Source of the DNA: Nemertoderma westbladi
Lineage: Eukaryota > Xenacoelomorpha > Nemertodermatida > Nemertodermatidae
Assembly: GCA_032718475.1 (NCBI GenBank)
Contig: JAUCBJ010001165.1
Span: 1 to 64,000, forward strand
Reading direction: 5' to 3'
Length of the DNA stretch: 64,000 bases
A program made the position numbers and the translations under genes. The notes beneath the pieces were generated by a model. It saw only the letters and a program-made list of their open reading frames with translations, was not told the origin of the DNA and did no database searches. Positions within the stretch are counted from its first letter, which is position 1; each line of letters starts with the position of its first letter. Shown here one piece after another: positions 23,601 to 35,600 of the stretch.

Positions 23601-25636
23601 CTCTAACCTACTTTCCCTTACTGTGCCCTTGAACTGCTTAACAGTCTCCTGCATCTGCTCGAGCAGGAGATCCATCCCCCGCCGTCTCTCATCCACCCAT
23701 TCGACCGCCGAAGCGGGAGTCGCCAACGTTTTAGCGGGCAGACGAGGGACAACGGGCGACAAATCATTAATATTTCGCTCGGAGTCCAGGACATGAACTG
23801 TCTCAGGTGTTGTTTTGGGGGGCACAGGTAGCTTAGTGCTGTGCAGAGGGAATTTAGAGGTAGGTTCAGGGAGCACAGGTGTCTCTATCACCGAAGGGGT
23901 GATTTCCAGAACAGGCCTAATTATTTCAGGCTCATCTACTATAGTAGGGAGTCTTTCTATTTTAATTATTTGGTCTGTGGGTTCTGTACTACCCAAGCCT
24001 GTGTTAGCTAGTTGTTTTCGAACAGTTGGGGGCAAATCAAGCAATTTTTGACGGTGGGACATTCTTCTACGTCTGCTTAGGCGAGATCGATTTCCTCCGC
24101 CTTCAGGATCGGTGGTATCGCCTTCCTCAGATGATGTATATCCCTGTCTTTTGGGAGTTGATCGATTCATCATCTGCATATTACTAGCTGTTAACTGTTT
24201 ATTAAAGTTGTCTTGCTTCTCTTGAAGACTTTCCAACTCTAGTTGGGTTGCTTCTTCAGATGCCCTCCGTTCTGCTTCTGCCACTGCTATCCTTCTTTCC
24301 GCTTCTGCCGCTGCCGCTTTCCTATCCGCTTCTGCCGCTTTTCTATATGCTTCTGCCACTTTTCTATCCGCTTCTGCCGCTGCCGCTTTCCTATCCGCTT
24401 CTGCCGCTGCCACTGCTGCTGCTGCTGTCTTTCTATCTTCTATACATTTTTTCTTTAACTGATCTTCTTGGACTCTTGTGATGCAGAGTTGTTCATCAAA
24501 TTTAGCTTGGTTTGCAGCTATCATATCCGCATCGATTGCGTCCAACACAAGCTTGGCTCCTTCACTATTAGGGCTAAGTCCCTCCAGCCGTCTCCTCAAC
24601 TCTTCGTCTCCTACAAAGCGTTGATAGTCTGACAGATAGATGTCAATAGCATCCCTCTTATGCAGTTTCTCTGCTGTTGCTTCACTTTCCACTTGAGAAA
24701 AGGTAGCGTCTGTTGATTCTCCAAGGTTTGAGCGCTCCTCTAACTGCGATTTCCACGGGGCAGTTCTTTGAACTTGGAGACTCACCCGCTGTAGCCAAGT
24801 CTTTACGGCAACTTGCAACGACGTGTCTTGTTTTCTTTTCGAAGCCTCCTCAAAGGCAGATAAGATTAGTCTGATTCTTAGAATTCTTTCTCTAACTTGA
24901 TAAAGCAGCTCTCCCTGCTCTTGAGGTCCTTGTGGTTGTCTAAACAGTTGTTCCTCTAATCGCTCCATAGAGCTGAAGAATCCCTGTACGTATCCGGCTG
25001 TTGACCTCTTCCATACAGCTGGATCGATGGTTTCCTTTGTTACTCCCAAAGTATGTGTATGTCTTCCCAAGCAGCTTCCGATAAGTCAAACGGTAGTCCG
25101 GGTCCGGGGGAGTTCCATTGCGACTCGACAATAGACTTCAGTTCTTCCCGTGTATATCCCGCATAACTATCCTTGGTCGATCGCTTACTTCTCGTCCAAT
25201 CAATCTGGTGTTCCTCCACCGCAATCAATACCCTGGTGAGTACGGCTGCAGGAAGGATGAGAAGGGGATCCGAATAAACCGCTTCTGCCATCTTTGCTCC
25301 GCACTCGGGTGTCAGCTCTACAGTATCCGCACTACTGGAGCTGTCGGGCCGCTGAGAAATAAGTTCTCGGCTCGCGGGTTGTTGCTGTTCCGCTGCTTCT
25401 TGGTCCTGCTTGACTTGAGCTCGAGTGCCTATGATAGACCTACGGTGTTGGACCAGCCTAGGGTCTGATATCACTACTGTAGGGATGACCTTGCTTACAG
25501 TAGGAGGGGACTTGGACTTTGGTCTCAGACGTTCTATACTCTTAGCTGAGTCCCAGATCTTTTTAAGACCCTGTCTAACACTCATTCTAGCACTTTCTAA
25601 GAGACTATCTAACAGTGTTTGTTTTGTGTCAGACAT
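20678..25636 (-). pseudogene. Element A gag-pol remnant lacking RT, RNase H and integrase
   Basis: Three frames in a row (25040-25636, 23511-25070, 20678-23485) match the B polyprotein from its start. They include the Ala/Glu/Lys-rich coiled coil, gag core (FNGDEMKWLPFNEYY), zinc knuckles (CYNCLRRGHQRRTC) and protease (LLDSGSTGTFID). A frameshift near 25040-25070 and a stop near 23511 break it. Inside the 935-codon frame two deletions preserve the reading frame. One (join near 21311-21333) removes RT and RNase H up to DQWRHCP. The other (join near 20836-20850) removes the integrase up to KPGIVF. The final conserved pol tail remains. It could encode a Gag-protease-like protein only if the frame breaks were bypassed; it cannot mobilise itself. 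Confidence 0.9.
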
Positions 25637-28404
25637 GTTTGATTGTACAGTTAAATGCCTACTGCTATATTACAGTTAAAGCAAGTCTAGTAATTCAGTA
25701 TCACTGTTAGCCTAGTAATTAATTACCGATACTGTTACTCAGTGTAACGTGATATATATACAATATATTAGAATACCGGTATGCTTATAGTATATATATA
25801 TAAGTATTATTACAGACTAGGTTTGTCACAGAATACCGGAATATAATTTTAGCACAAATATATATAAATATATAATAGGCCTATCGTGAATACCGGTATA
25901 CAGCTTACACTTATAGTATATATAAGTATAATTATGGACTAGAATTAATTACAGAATACCGGTATAATTTCAGCCTAAATTTATTGAAATAAATATAATA
26001 AGCCTATTGTAAATACCGGTATGTCAATTATTTTAAAATAATTGAATTTCTGAATGTTAGGGGTTACTTGGTTACTTTACCTTACTTTATTACCGTTATT
26101 TAAGCAGTAGTCCAACTGATATTGAGACCTAATTGTTGTATGGCAGACCTACTATTTATAAATCGTTTGAGTTGATTTATAATATTTATACCCGTATGAG
26201 GGTTTTTGTTACAATATTGAAATAGATGTTATTATTTCTGGGAAGAAGTCACTACACAGAAGCTGTGCGCTCTCAGTGAAGTGCTACTTGTTGGACACTA
26301 AAACAAATAATTATAATTTACCTAAGTTACTTAATACTACAAGTTACGTACAATTTGGGGTGAGATTACAATCTCTAAATAAACGCAGAAATTACACGTA
26401 CGAAATTTTGGGTAATTTTACAAGAAGTCTACAAACCAGCCTAACAGAGGGTTAGATTATCTGGTTATTACAACGGACAGGGTACTACGGTATTTGAAAA
26501 TAATAAGTAGTAGTAAATATACTGCGTTGTCCAGATAGGAAAAATACCACCGTCTGACGACCTATAGCCGTATCGCTATAGGTACTACGTTATGTATCAC
26601 GGAGTGTTCCTACCTAGAGATTAATTACCGCAGTCTACCAGAACCAACGTGGCTATTAACCACTTTACAACACAAATATACTGCCTACACACTAATTACC
26701 TTCGGAAAGCACTGTACACTAAACCCTAAATTAGGTACAAGTACTTATAAAACAGATAATCAGCAGTTAAAAATACTTGTACAGCCAAAAGAACCACGGT
26801 ATCTGCTGGAGTGACTGGGGCACAAGATCACCAGTCTTTACCTACGCCAAGCAGCCCTGATGTAGTACCGGGGTTAATTTAACTATAATGGTATGTTAAC
26901 AAGCACAATTACTGTAGGAATAAACTTGGGGATATGAATGTTGCGAATAATCGCATAAACTCTGAATAATAAATATTACGCTACGCGTACAAACTACTCA
27001 AACAAAATGCAGACCAAATGCTGACAGACTACTATCAAGCCTAAACAAACTACGGTATATGCAGACTCCGAAATGGTTAGTTAGTATGCGTTCTAACTGA
27101 GTAGTACGACTTATTCTTTCGAGGGGGTTTACCTCACAGCACTGGAAGCCCCTACGTTCCTAACTGGCACTTTATCGGACATACACTCTATACACAACGT
27201 AATCTCCTTCGACCTAACAACAGTCAGACAACAATCCAGCCTACAAATTATCTAAATAAGAAATATTACGCTACCTGTGCAGACTATACAAACAAAGTAC
27301 AGACCAAACGCTGGCAGACTACTATCAAGCCTAAATAAACTACAGTATATGCAGACTCCAAAATGGTTAGTTAGTATGCGTTCTAACCGAGTAGTACAAC
27401 TTATTCTTTTGAGGGGGTTTACCTCACAGCACTGGAAGCCCCTACGTTCCTAACTGGCACTTTATCGGACATACACTCTATACACAACGTAATCTCCTTC
27501 GACCTAACAACAGTCAGACAACAATCCAGCCTACAAATTATCTAAATAAGAAATATTACGCTACCTGTACAGACTATACAAACAAAGTACAGACCAAACG
27601 CTGGCAGACTACTATCAAGCCTAAATAAACTACAGTATATGCAGACTCCAAAATGGTTAGTTAGTATGCGTTCTAACCGAGTAGTACAACTTATTCTTTT
27701 GAGGGGGTTTACCTCACAGCACTGGAAGCCCCTACGTTCCTAACTGGCACTTTATCGGACATACACTCTATACACAACGTAATCTCCTTCGACCTAACAA
27801 CAGTCAGACAACAATCCAGCCTACAAATTATCTAAATAAGAAATATTACGCTACCTTTACAGACTATACAAACAAAGTACAGACCAAACGCTGGCAGACT
27901 ACTATCAAGCCTAAATAAACTACAGTATATGCAGACTCCAAAATGGTTAGTTAGTATGCGTTCTAACCGAGTAGTACAACTTATTCTTTTGAGGGGGTTT
28001 ACCTCACAGCACTGGAAGCCCCTACTTTCCTAACTAGTACTTTTTTGGACATACGCTCTACACACACTACAATCTCTTCAGACTTAACAACAGTCAGACA
28101 ACAGTCCAGCCTACAAATTTTCTGTACAATCTGAGCAGGCTTACATGCCTTCTGCACAATATTGGCCTACAAATAAATAAAACCTGACAGAAATTAGTAA
28201 AATCTCAATGAAAAACCAGGGCTGCAGTCCCTGACTTAATATCAAGACCTACCGGTATATAATTATCAAAATCGAATAATACTGCTGTACCTCTACTGCT
28301 GTAAGTACCGGTCCGGATGGTTAGGTAGTCAGGCCTACTGGGTACCGGTTGCCGGTACTTCAGCTTTATTGCATACACTGCAATCTAGAAAATAAAACTG
28401 TTAT
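25637..28404 (-). other. Element A 5' leader (untranslated)
   Basis: About 2.8 kb between the gag start and the 5' LTR, without a long frame. It contains four 290-bp tandem repeats. Just inside the LTR the minus strand reads ATAACAGTT, as in B; no TGG-type tRNA primer site is seen there. Confidence 0.75.
26971..28130 (-). repeat. 290-bp tandem repeats in the leader of A, 4 copies
   Basis: AAATATTACG recurs at 26971, 27261, 27551 and 27841, and GAGGGGGTTT at 27121, 27411, 27701 and 27991. Spacing is exactly 290 bp. Copies 2-4 are almost identical. Two homologous copies occur in the leader of B in the opposite orientation, as expected from the element strands. Confidence 0.93.
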
Positions 28405-29239
28405 TGTTCTCGCTTTTAAGACCTTTGGCAGTTTAACCCGCCAAATCTATATGTCTTCTAGGTTATAAATCGACTTTAGCCTATGACAAGTATTTGATAC
28501 AAATAAATCCAACATTAGCCGAAGCCAGTCTATGCGCGACCATTCACCCGCTGGATATACCTGGGAGACTGGATTCGGATGCTTTAATTTGATTGCGGTG
28601 CAGGCCTACCGTACTATTCGATTGATCGTTAATATATAATCTCTGACAAATATTATTCACTTTCGGGAAATATTAGCAGTTCCTTTAGGACGTGGCGCTC
28701 TATCCATATAAACAGAGCTATGACTTACACTATACACAACGGGATGGCTTATAGATCACAAAAGGTGCATTCTTTAGGAAATGCTTTGTTACTCGGTCAA
28801 GCACATTCAGACTATTGCACACCACTGCACACTGAATTGCCGATATTCACTGATTTTAATCATGTAGAAAGAGAATAGCAACCGACATTTGTAGGGCGTA
28901 TTAAGTAGCATTGAATTCACTACAAACCACGATAATGTATGTCGCAATTGCTATATGTAACCGGTCTCTCTAACCTTAGTGTATCAAGAAGATTGGGGTT
29001 TCTGATCGTTTATCAATATTCTCCAAATAACAATATGCAAACGAATGATACAATTAATAACAAACGGTAAATAGCAGTAAATAATGCGGTGAAAAGCAGT
29101 TTGAGTTTACAGCACGTAGTATGCGGTACCGTGCCAGACCAGGTAGGTAGTGTGCCAAGTTAACCAAGATAACAGTTTTGTGATCTTATAATTAAAGACG
29201 TTCTAATATTGGAATAATTCAGAAACATTCCACAGCCGG
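28405..29239 (-). repeat. Element A right (5') LTR, first part
   Basis: Starts TGTTCTCGC at 28405 and matches the left LTR from 14649 onward, with an empty TTAA site at 28416-28419. It is interrupted after GCCGG (29235-29239) by element B and continues at 48173. Confidence 0.88.
29235..29239. repeat. Target-site duplication of element B (left copy)
   Basis: GCCGG is found directly before the 5' LTR and again at 48168-48172 directly after the 3' LTR. The uninterrupted LTR of A at about 17050 has a single GCCGG in the same context (CCACAGCCGGTGTTCT). This is a perfect 5-bp duplication with an identifiable empty site in the same window. Confidence 0.95.
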
Positions 29240-30562
29240 TGTAAAAGCTTCTGTGGGATAGAACTGGCACTTAGCTCCGCAATCCAGTTATCTCCCCGTG
29301 CGCTCAAATACTCTAAAACCCTGCTGTGGAGTGTTTACGGATATAATCCGTTCCCTGGCTCACAAAGTACCGTATATGTAAAAGCTTTGTGGGATGACTG
29401 GCTCGTTTGCCTTGCTAAACAGTTCCCCCCCCCATCGCTGTGATACTCTCAAAGGGATCTGGCTTGAATGGCAAGCTGCCTGTTGGTTGGCTAGATTGCT
29501 CCTCCCTGGATGGAAGCTCTCAATAAGCCTGCCTGACATATCTGCCAATAAGATTGGAGCTAGTTCTGATTTTGTCCAATACCAAGCTACTGAACTGAAA
29601 ATCCGCTCTGTATGCTCCTAGGTTTCGCTTTTGATTAAAGTTCTTAGTTTTTCATCATTCAGTCACGAGTTTTAGACTTCTAAGCGAGGAGTGTTATAAG
29701 ATCGGTTCTGAGATGACGAAATGTTTTCTGCCTTTTGTACGAACATTGGTAGGCTAAATTATAGAAAGCATAACTGTTATCTTACTTAAATTAACAACTT
29801 ACCATATTTCTCGTTCAATCACTTAATAACTCGACTCAATGCAACAATTATATCTTAACCTACCGTCATACTGCTTTTACTGTTTGTAATTTTGTATCAG
29901 TATAATTGGATGTTATTATTTGAAGAATATCAATAATCAACCCACATTTTCCCAATCTCCTTGATACACTACAGGTTAGAGAGAAGGGTTATGTACAACA
30001 ATTGCGACTTTATTATTGTGTTTGTAGTGAATCTAATGTTGTTTGACAGACACTACCTGAGTCCAGTGCATATCTCTTTATACCTGATCAAAGTCAGTAA
30101 ATGTCGGCATACCAGTGAGCAGTATTGTGCGTTACCGGTAGCGTGAGTGATTGTAACGTGATTGGATCTGATAACAAAGCATTCCTAAAGAATGCGCCTT
30201 ATGCTTGAAATATAAGCCCTATCGTTGTGTTTAATATAAGTCATAACTCTGTTTACATAGGTAGAGCGCCACGTCCTAAAAGGAACTGCTAATATTTCCC
30301 GAAAGTGAATAATATTTGTCAGAGATTATATATTAGTGATAAATCGAATAATACAGTAGGCTTGCCCGCAAATAAATTTAAGCCCACGAATCCAGTCTCC
30401 CGGTGTTATATAACGGGTCATTTGGACGCGCATGGACTGGCTTCGGCTAATGTTCTGACTTGTTTTTATATTAAATCTTGTCATCGTATAAAAGGCTATT
30501 TATCAATAAAGACATATAAATTTCGGCAGGTTAAACTGCGGAAGGTCTACAAAGCGCGTACA
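29240..30562 (+). repeat. Element B 5' LTR
   Basis: Begins TGTAAAAGCTTC and ends GCGCGTACA. It has 1,323 bp against 1,324 bp in the 3' LTR. The start motif recurs inside at 29377 (TGTAAAAGCTTTGTGGG), so the LTR appears to carry an extra 137 bp at its beginning compared with the LTRs of A and C. The frames at 29961-30146 and 30305-30631 are repeated in the other LTR and are not genes. Confidence 0.95.
30487..30510 (+). promoter_or_regulatory. Candidate TATA box and AATAAA in the 5' LTR
   Basis: TATAAAAGG at 30487-30495 is followed by AATAAA at 30505-30510, about 50 bp before the LTR end. C has TATAAAG at the matching place; A does not clearly have it. Transcription would then start only about 45 bp before the LTR end, making a very short R-U5. 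This is a guess from motifs only. Confidence 0.35.
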
Positions 30563-32618
30563 ATAACAGTTATAAATCTTAATTTGCGGCAAGCAATAAG
30601 GTTAGAAAGTACCGGTCGACCGGTAAAGTAGAACCGGTACTCCAGTAGGTCCGTAGGTCCAACTGCCAGAACCGGTACTCTTGTAGGTCAGTAGGCCCTA
30701 CTGCCTGAACCGGTACTGCTGTACAAGTACCTTAGTATTATTTCGATTGTGATATTATACATTGGTAGGCTGTTTAAGAAATTAGGGACTGTACGTACAC
30801 CCCTTGTTTCTTTTGGAGCTTATTTATTTCTGTCAGTTCTTATTTACGTGTAAGTTAGTATTGAGTAGAAGACGTGTAAGTCTGCTCAGATTGTTCAGAT
30901 CATTGTAGGCTGGACTGTTGTCTGACTGTTGTTAGGCTTGAAGATTACAGCGTGTGTAGAGAGTCTGATAAAGGCCAGTTAGTAAGTTGAGGCAACTCAT
31001 AGTTGTAAGGTCAACCCTCTTTAAAGAATAAGTCGCGCTACCGTATTAGCACGCATACTCACTAACAAGTTTCAGAATCTGCATATACTGTGGTTATTTA
31101 GGCTTGATAGTAGTCCGTCAGCGTTTATACTGTACTGTCTGTATAATCTGTTCAGGTACCGTAATAGTATTATTTAGATATTTTGTAGGCTGGATTGTTG
31201 CCTAGCTGTTGTTGGTCTGAAGAATTGCCGCGTGTGTAGAGTGTGTCTGATAGGTGCCAGTTAGTAAGTTGGGGCAACTCGTAGTTGTAAGGTCAACCCC
31301 CTCTAAAGAATAAGCCGCGCTACCGTGTTAGCACGCATACTCACTAACGAGTTTCAGAATCTGCACATCCTGTAGTTTATTTAGGCTTAATGGTAGTTTG
31401 TCAACATTTGGTTTGTATTTTATTTGAGTATTCTGTACGGATAGCGTAATATTTATTACTCAGAGTTTATGCGATTACTCGCAACATTCATGTCCCCAAG
31501 TTTATTCCTACAGTAATTGTGTTTGTTATACATACCGTTATAGTTAAATTAACCCCAGTACTACACGGGCTGCTTGGCGTAGGTAAAGACTGGTGACTTA
31601 GTGCCCCGGTCACTCCAGCAGATGCTGTGGTTCTTTTAACTGTTCAAGTATATTTAACTACTGGTTATCTGTTTGACAAGTACTTGTACCTAATTTAGGG
31701 TTTAGTGTACAGTGCTTTCCGAGAGTAATTAGTGTAGGCATTATTGTGTTGTAAAGTAGTTAATAGGCACGCTCGTTCTGGTAGACGGCGGTAATTAACT
31801 TCTAGGTAGGAACACTCCGTAGATACATAACGTTGTACCTATAGCGATACGGCTGTAGGTCGTCAGGCGGTGGTATTTTCCTATCTAGACAACGCAGTAT
31901 TTACTTCTGCTTATTATTCTCAAATACCGTAGTATCCTGTCCGTTGCAATAACCAGAAGATCTAACCCTTTGTTGGACTGGTTATTAGTTCCCTGTAAAA
32001 TTGCCCTAAAAATTTCAGTGCGTAACGTTTTGTCTGTTTATTAGAGATTGTAATCTCACCAATAGTAAGTAACTAGTAGATAAGTAACGTAGGCCAGTAG
32101 AATTATTCTGTATAGTGTCTCATAGGTAGCACTTCACTGAAAGCGCACAGCTTCTGTGTAGTGGTATTTTACTGGAAATAGTAACACCTATTTCAATCTT
32201 GTAACAAATCCCTTATCAGGGTATATATATATTATAAATCAACTCCAAAGATTTATAAATCAGTAGGCCTGTCATAAAACAAGTAAGTCTCAATATCAGT
32301 TGGACTACTGCTTACATAACGGTAACAGAGTAACTCAAGTAACTAAGTAACTTATAATTTCAGAAATTCAATTATCCTAAATAATTGATGTACCGGTATC
32401 TCTAATAGGCTTATTATACAATTGTATATATTTGCACTGAAATTATATACTGGTATTCTGTGAAAAACCTAGTCTGTTATACTTATATATACTATAAGTG
32501 TATACCGGTATTTTAATATTGCAATTAATTACCGGTACTAGGCCAACAGTCTTACTGAATTACTGGACTTGCTTTAACTGTGACTATAGCAGTAGGCATT
32601 CAACTGTGCAACTGAGAT
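30563..32618 (+). other. Element B 5' leader (untranslated)
   Basis: 2.06 kb between the LTR and the gag start, homologous to the A leader and lacking a long frame. The bases just after the LTR are AATAACAGTT, shared with A apart from the first base. There is no TGG that would mark a usual tRNA primer site. Confidence 0.75.
30904..31483 (+). repeat. 290-bp tandem repeats in the leader of B, 2 copies
   Basis: TGTAGGCTGG starts copies at 30904 and 31194, a spacing of 290 bp, the same period as in A. The two copies are more diverged from one another than copies 2-4 of A. They include shared words such as CTGATA, GCCAGTTAG, AGAATAAG and GCACGCATACT. Confidence 0.88.
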
Positions 32619-35600
32619 ATGTCTGACACACAACAGAATCTGTCGGACAGTCCACCAGACATTACACAGAACCTGTCGGACAGTCCACCAGACACTACCA
32701 TCTGTGACTCAGATAGGAGTGATAAGACTGATAGGACTCAGACAGAGCCCAGTTCACCTCCTACTGAAAGGAAAGTCACCCCTCTAGTAGTAGAATCAGA
32801 TCCCAAGCCAACACACCATAGGTCTATTATAGGCACTCGGGCCCAGGTAAAACGGAACCGAGAAGAAGCTGGCCCATCACAGCAACCTCCTGGCCAAGAA
32901 CCTAGTTCCCAGCAACCCGATAGCTCCAGTAATTCTGATACTGTAGAGCTGAACCCCGAACGCGGAGTGGAGACAGTGGATCCATCTTACCTTGATCCCT
33001 TTCTCACTCTCCCGACCGCGAAGATGGCTGCGGTCTTGATTGCGGTGGAGGAACACCAAGGAGATTGGGCGAGAAATAAGAAATCGACCCAAGAGAGTTA
33101 TTGGGGATACGCAAGGGAAGAATTGATGTCTGTCGTCGAGTCAAACTGGAATAATCCTGGAATAGGATTACCGCTCGATTTGTCAGAAGCGACTTGGGAA
33201 GATATACACAAGATGGGTGTGGCTAAAGATACTATGGATCCAGCTGTTTGGAAGAGGTCCGCAGCAGGATATGTGCAGGGATTCTTCAGCTCCTTACAGA
33301 GGCAGGAAGAACAGCTGTTTCGACAAACCCTAGGACCTCAAGAGCAGGAAGAGCTGCTTTATCAAGTACGTGCAAGTACATTACGCATTAGGCTGATCCT
33401 ATCGGCCTTTGAGGAAACATCTAAAAGAAGGCAAGACACGTCGCTGCAAGTGGCGGTCAAGACTTGGTTCCAGCGGATAGAGCCCAAGGTTAAAGAAACA
33501 GCCCAGTGGAAATCCCGACTGGCTGAGCGACCAACCGATGAGGAATCAACTGGTGCCATCCTTTCTCAAGTGGAAAGTGAAGAGGCGGCAGAGGGACCGC
33601 GAAAGAGAGACGCAATCGATACCTATTTGTCAGATTATCAGCGATTCATAGGAGACGAGGAGCTGAGAAGACGGCTGGCTGGATTTTCACCTAATAGTGA
33701 AGGAGCTAAGCGTGTGTTGGACTCAATTGATGCTGAGATGTTAGCTGCACATCAAGCTAAATTTGATGAAGAAAGACGCATCGCTAGAGCCCAGGAAGCA
33801 CAAGTCCAGAAAAAACGAATAGAAGATCGAAAAGCAGCTGCAGTGGCAGCAGCAGAGGCAGAGGCAGAAAGAAAAGCAGCAGAGGCAGAAAGAAAAGCAG
33901 CAGAGGCAGAAAGAAAGGCAGCAGCAGCAGAGGCAGAGGCAGAAAGAAAGGCAGCAGCAGCAGAGGCAGAGGCAGAAAGAAAGACAGCAGCGGCAGAAGC
34001 AGAAAAGAGAGCGTCTGAAGAGATCGCCCAACTAGAGTTGGAAACTCTGCAAGAGACCCAAGACGACATTAGTAAGCGTTTTACAGAAGGTCGAATGCAG
34101 ATAAAAGGTCGATCTAATTCCAAACGCCTAGGGTATACATCCTCGGAGGAAGGAGATACCACCGACCCTGAAGGTGGAGGAAATAGATCTCGTCTCAGTA
34201 GGCGTAAAAGAATGTCTCCCCGTCAGAGATTGCCTGATTTGCCTCCAGCTGTTAGAAGACAAATATCTAGCACTGCAGTAGGTAGTACAGAACCCACAGA
34301 CCGAACTATTACCATCACCAGACTCCCTACTATAGTAGATGAGCCGGAAATAATTAAGCCTGTTCTAGAAAACACCCCTTCGGTGAGAGAGACCCCTGTA
34401 CTCCCCAAACCTACTACAAAATTCCCTTTACACAGTACTATTAAATTGACTGCACCTGGTGGAGCAGCCCAAGTCCCAGTTCTGGAGACCGAGAGAGACA
34501 TACAAGATTTGTCTCCCGTCGTCCCGATGCGGCCCGCTACAACGTTGGCGACTCCCGCTTCGGCGGTCGAGTGGGTTGAGAAGGGACGGCGGGAGATGAG
34601 TCTCTTGCTCGGTCAAATGAGAGAACAGCGGGACTGTTCCTCCCAACAGATCCGGGACTTAGAAGGGACTGTCTACCAACTCAAGGGAACAGTAAGGGAT
34701 AGTAGGATAGAGCTGCAAGAAGTGCAGCAAAATATCGCGCTCGAGCGCGACAAATTAGTCAATATACAAAGGGGAATACCAACACCCCCTGTAACCCTGT
34801 GTCAACCTGCTAGGTCTGAAGTGTATCATGCGCGAGGTGTGTCGCCTACACGCATATATACTGCTAGCAAAGTAGAAACACCCCCCGTAACCCTGAGTCA
34901 GCCTGTTAGGTCTGAAGTATATCATGCGCAAGGTGTGTCGCCTATACGCATATATACTGCTAGCGAAGTAGAAACTCCTATAGTAAACCCTATTAAGGGA
35001 GATTACAAACCTGTGAGTGATGATATTCCCTATAGACCTGATAATAATCCGAAAAATTTATATACCGATAATTCGATATTAAATAACACGATGGCCCAAG
35101 AAAGCTTTACGCGTCAGATGGCTAGAACAGAAGCCCGCCAAGCGGTCAAAGTGGGAGAAATTGTCAAATTCAACGGAGATGAGATGAAATGGTTACCTTT
35201 TAAAGAATATTATGAAGATAGCATACAGAACTCTGTACTATCTAGCGGAGAGAAACTGAGATTCCTCATCAAATGTTTGGAAGGACCTCCCAAGTTAATG
35301 GCGTTGAAGTTTATTGGACATCCAAATGGATTAAGACAAGTCTGGGATACATTAAACACCAGGTATGGTAATAAAGATAATATCGCTAAGTATTTGTATG
35401 CAAAACTGGTAGCTCCCCGAAAGTTCCTTAGTAACGAGATTATAGAGTTTTCCGATGAGATTCAAGAAATCTGCAGGCAATTGGATTGGTTAGGTAAGTC
35501 CCATGAATATCAGAGCTCCATGGTTATCGGAGCCATAGTCTCTACTTTGCCAAAGGGTGGAGTATGTACACGTTGGGACAAGAAGGTGTTGCATATGATG

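Noticed and set aside
24243-24481. Cys/Phe/Arg- and Leu/Pro-rich frames at 24243-24481 (plus) and similar frames at 33741-34162 (minus).
   Set aside because: They are antisense shadows of the Ala/Glu/Lys coiled coil in gag.
29961-30631. Small open frames at 29961-30146 and 30305-30631, repeated at 47566-48203.
   Set aside because: They lie in the LTRs of element B and recur only because the LTR does.
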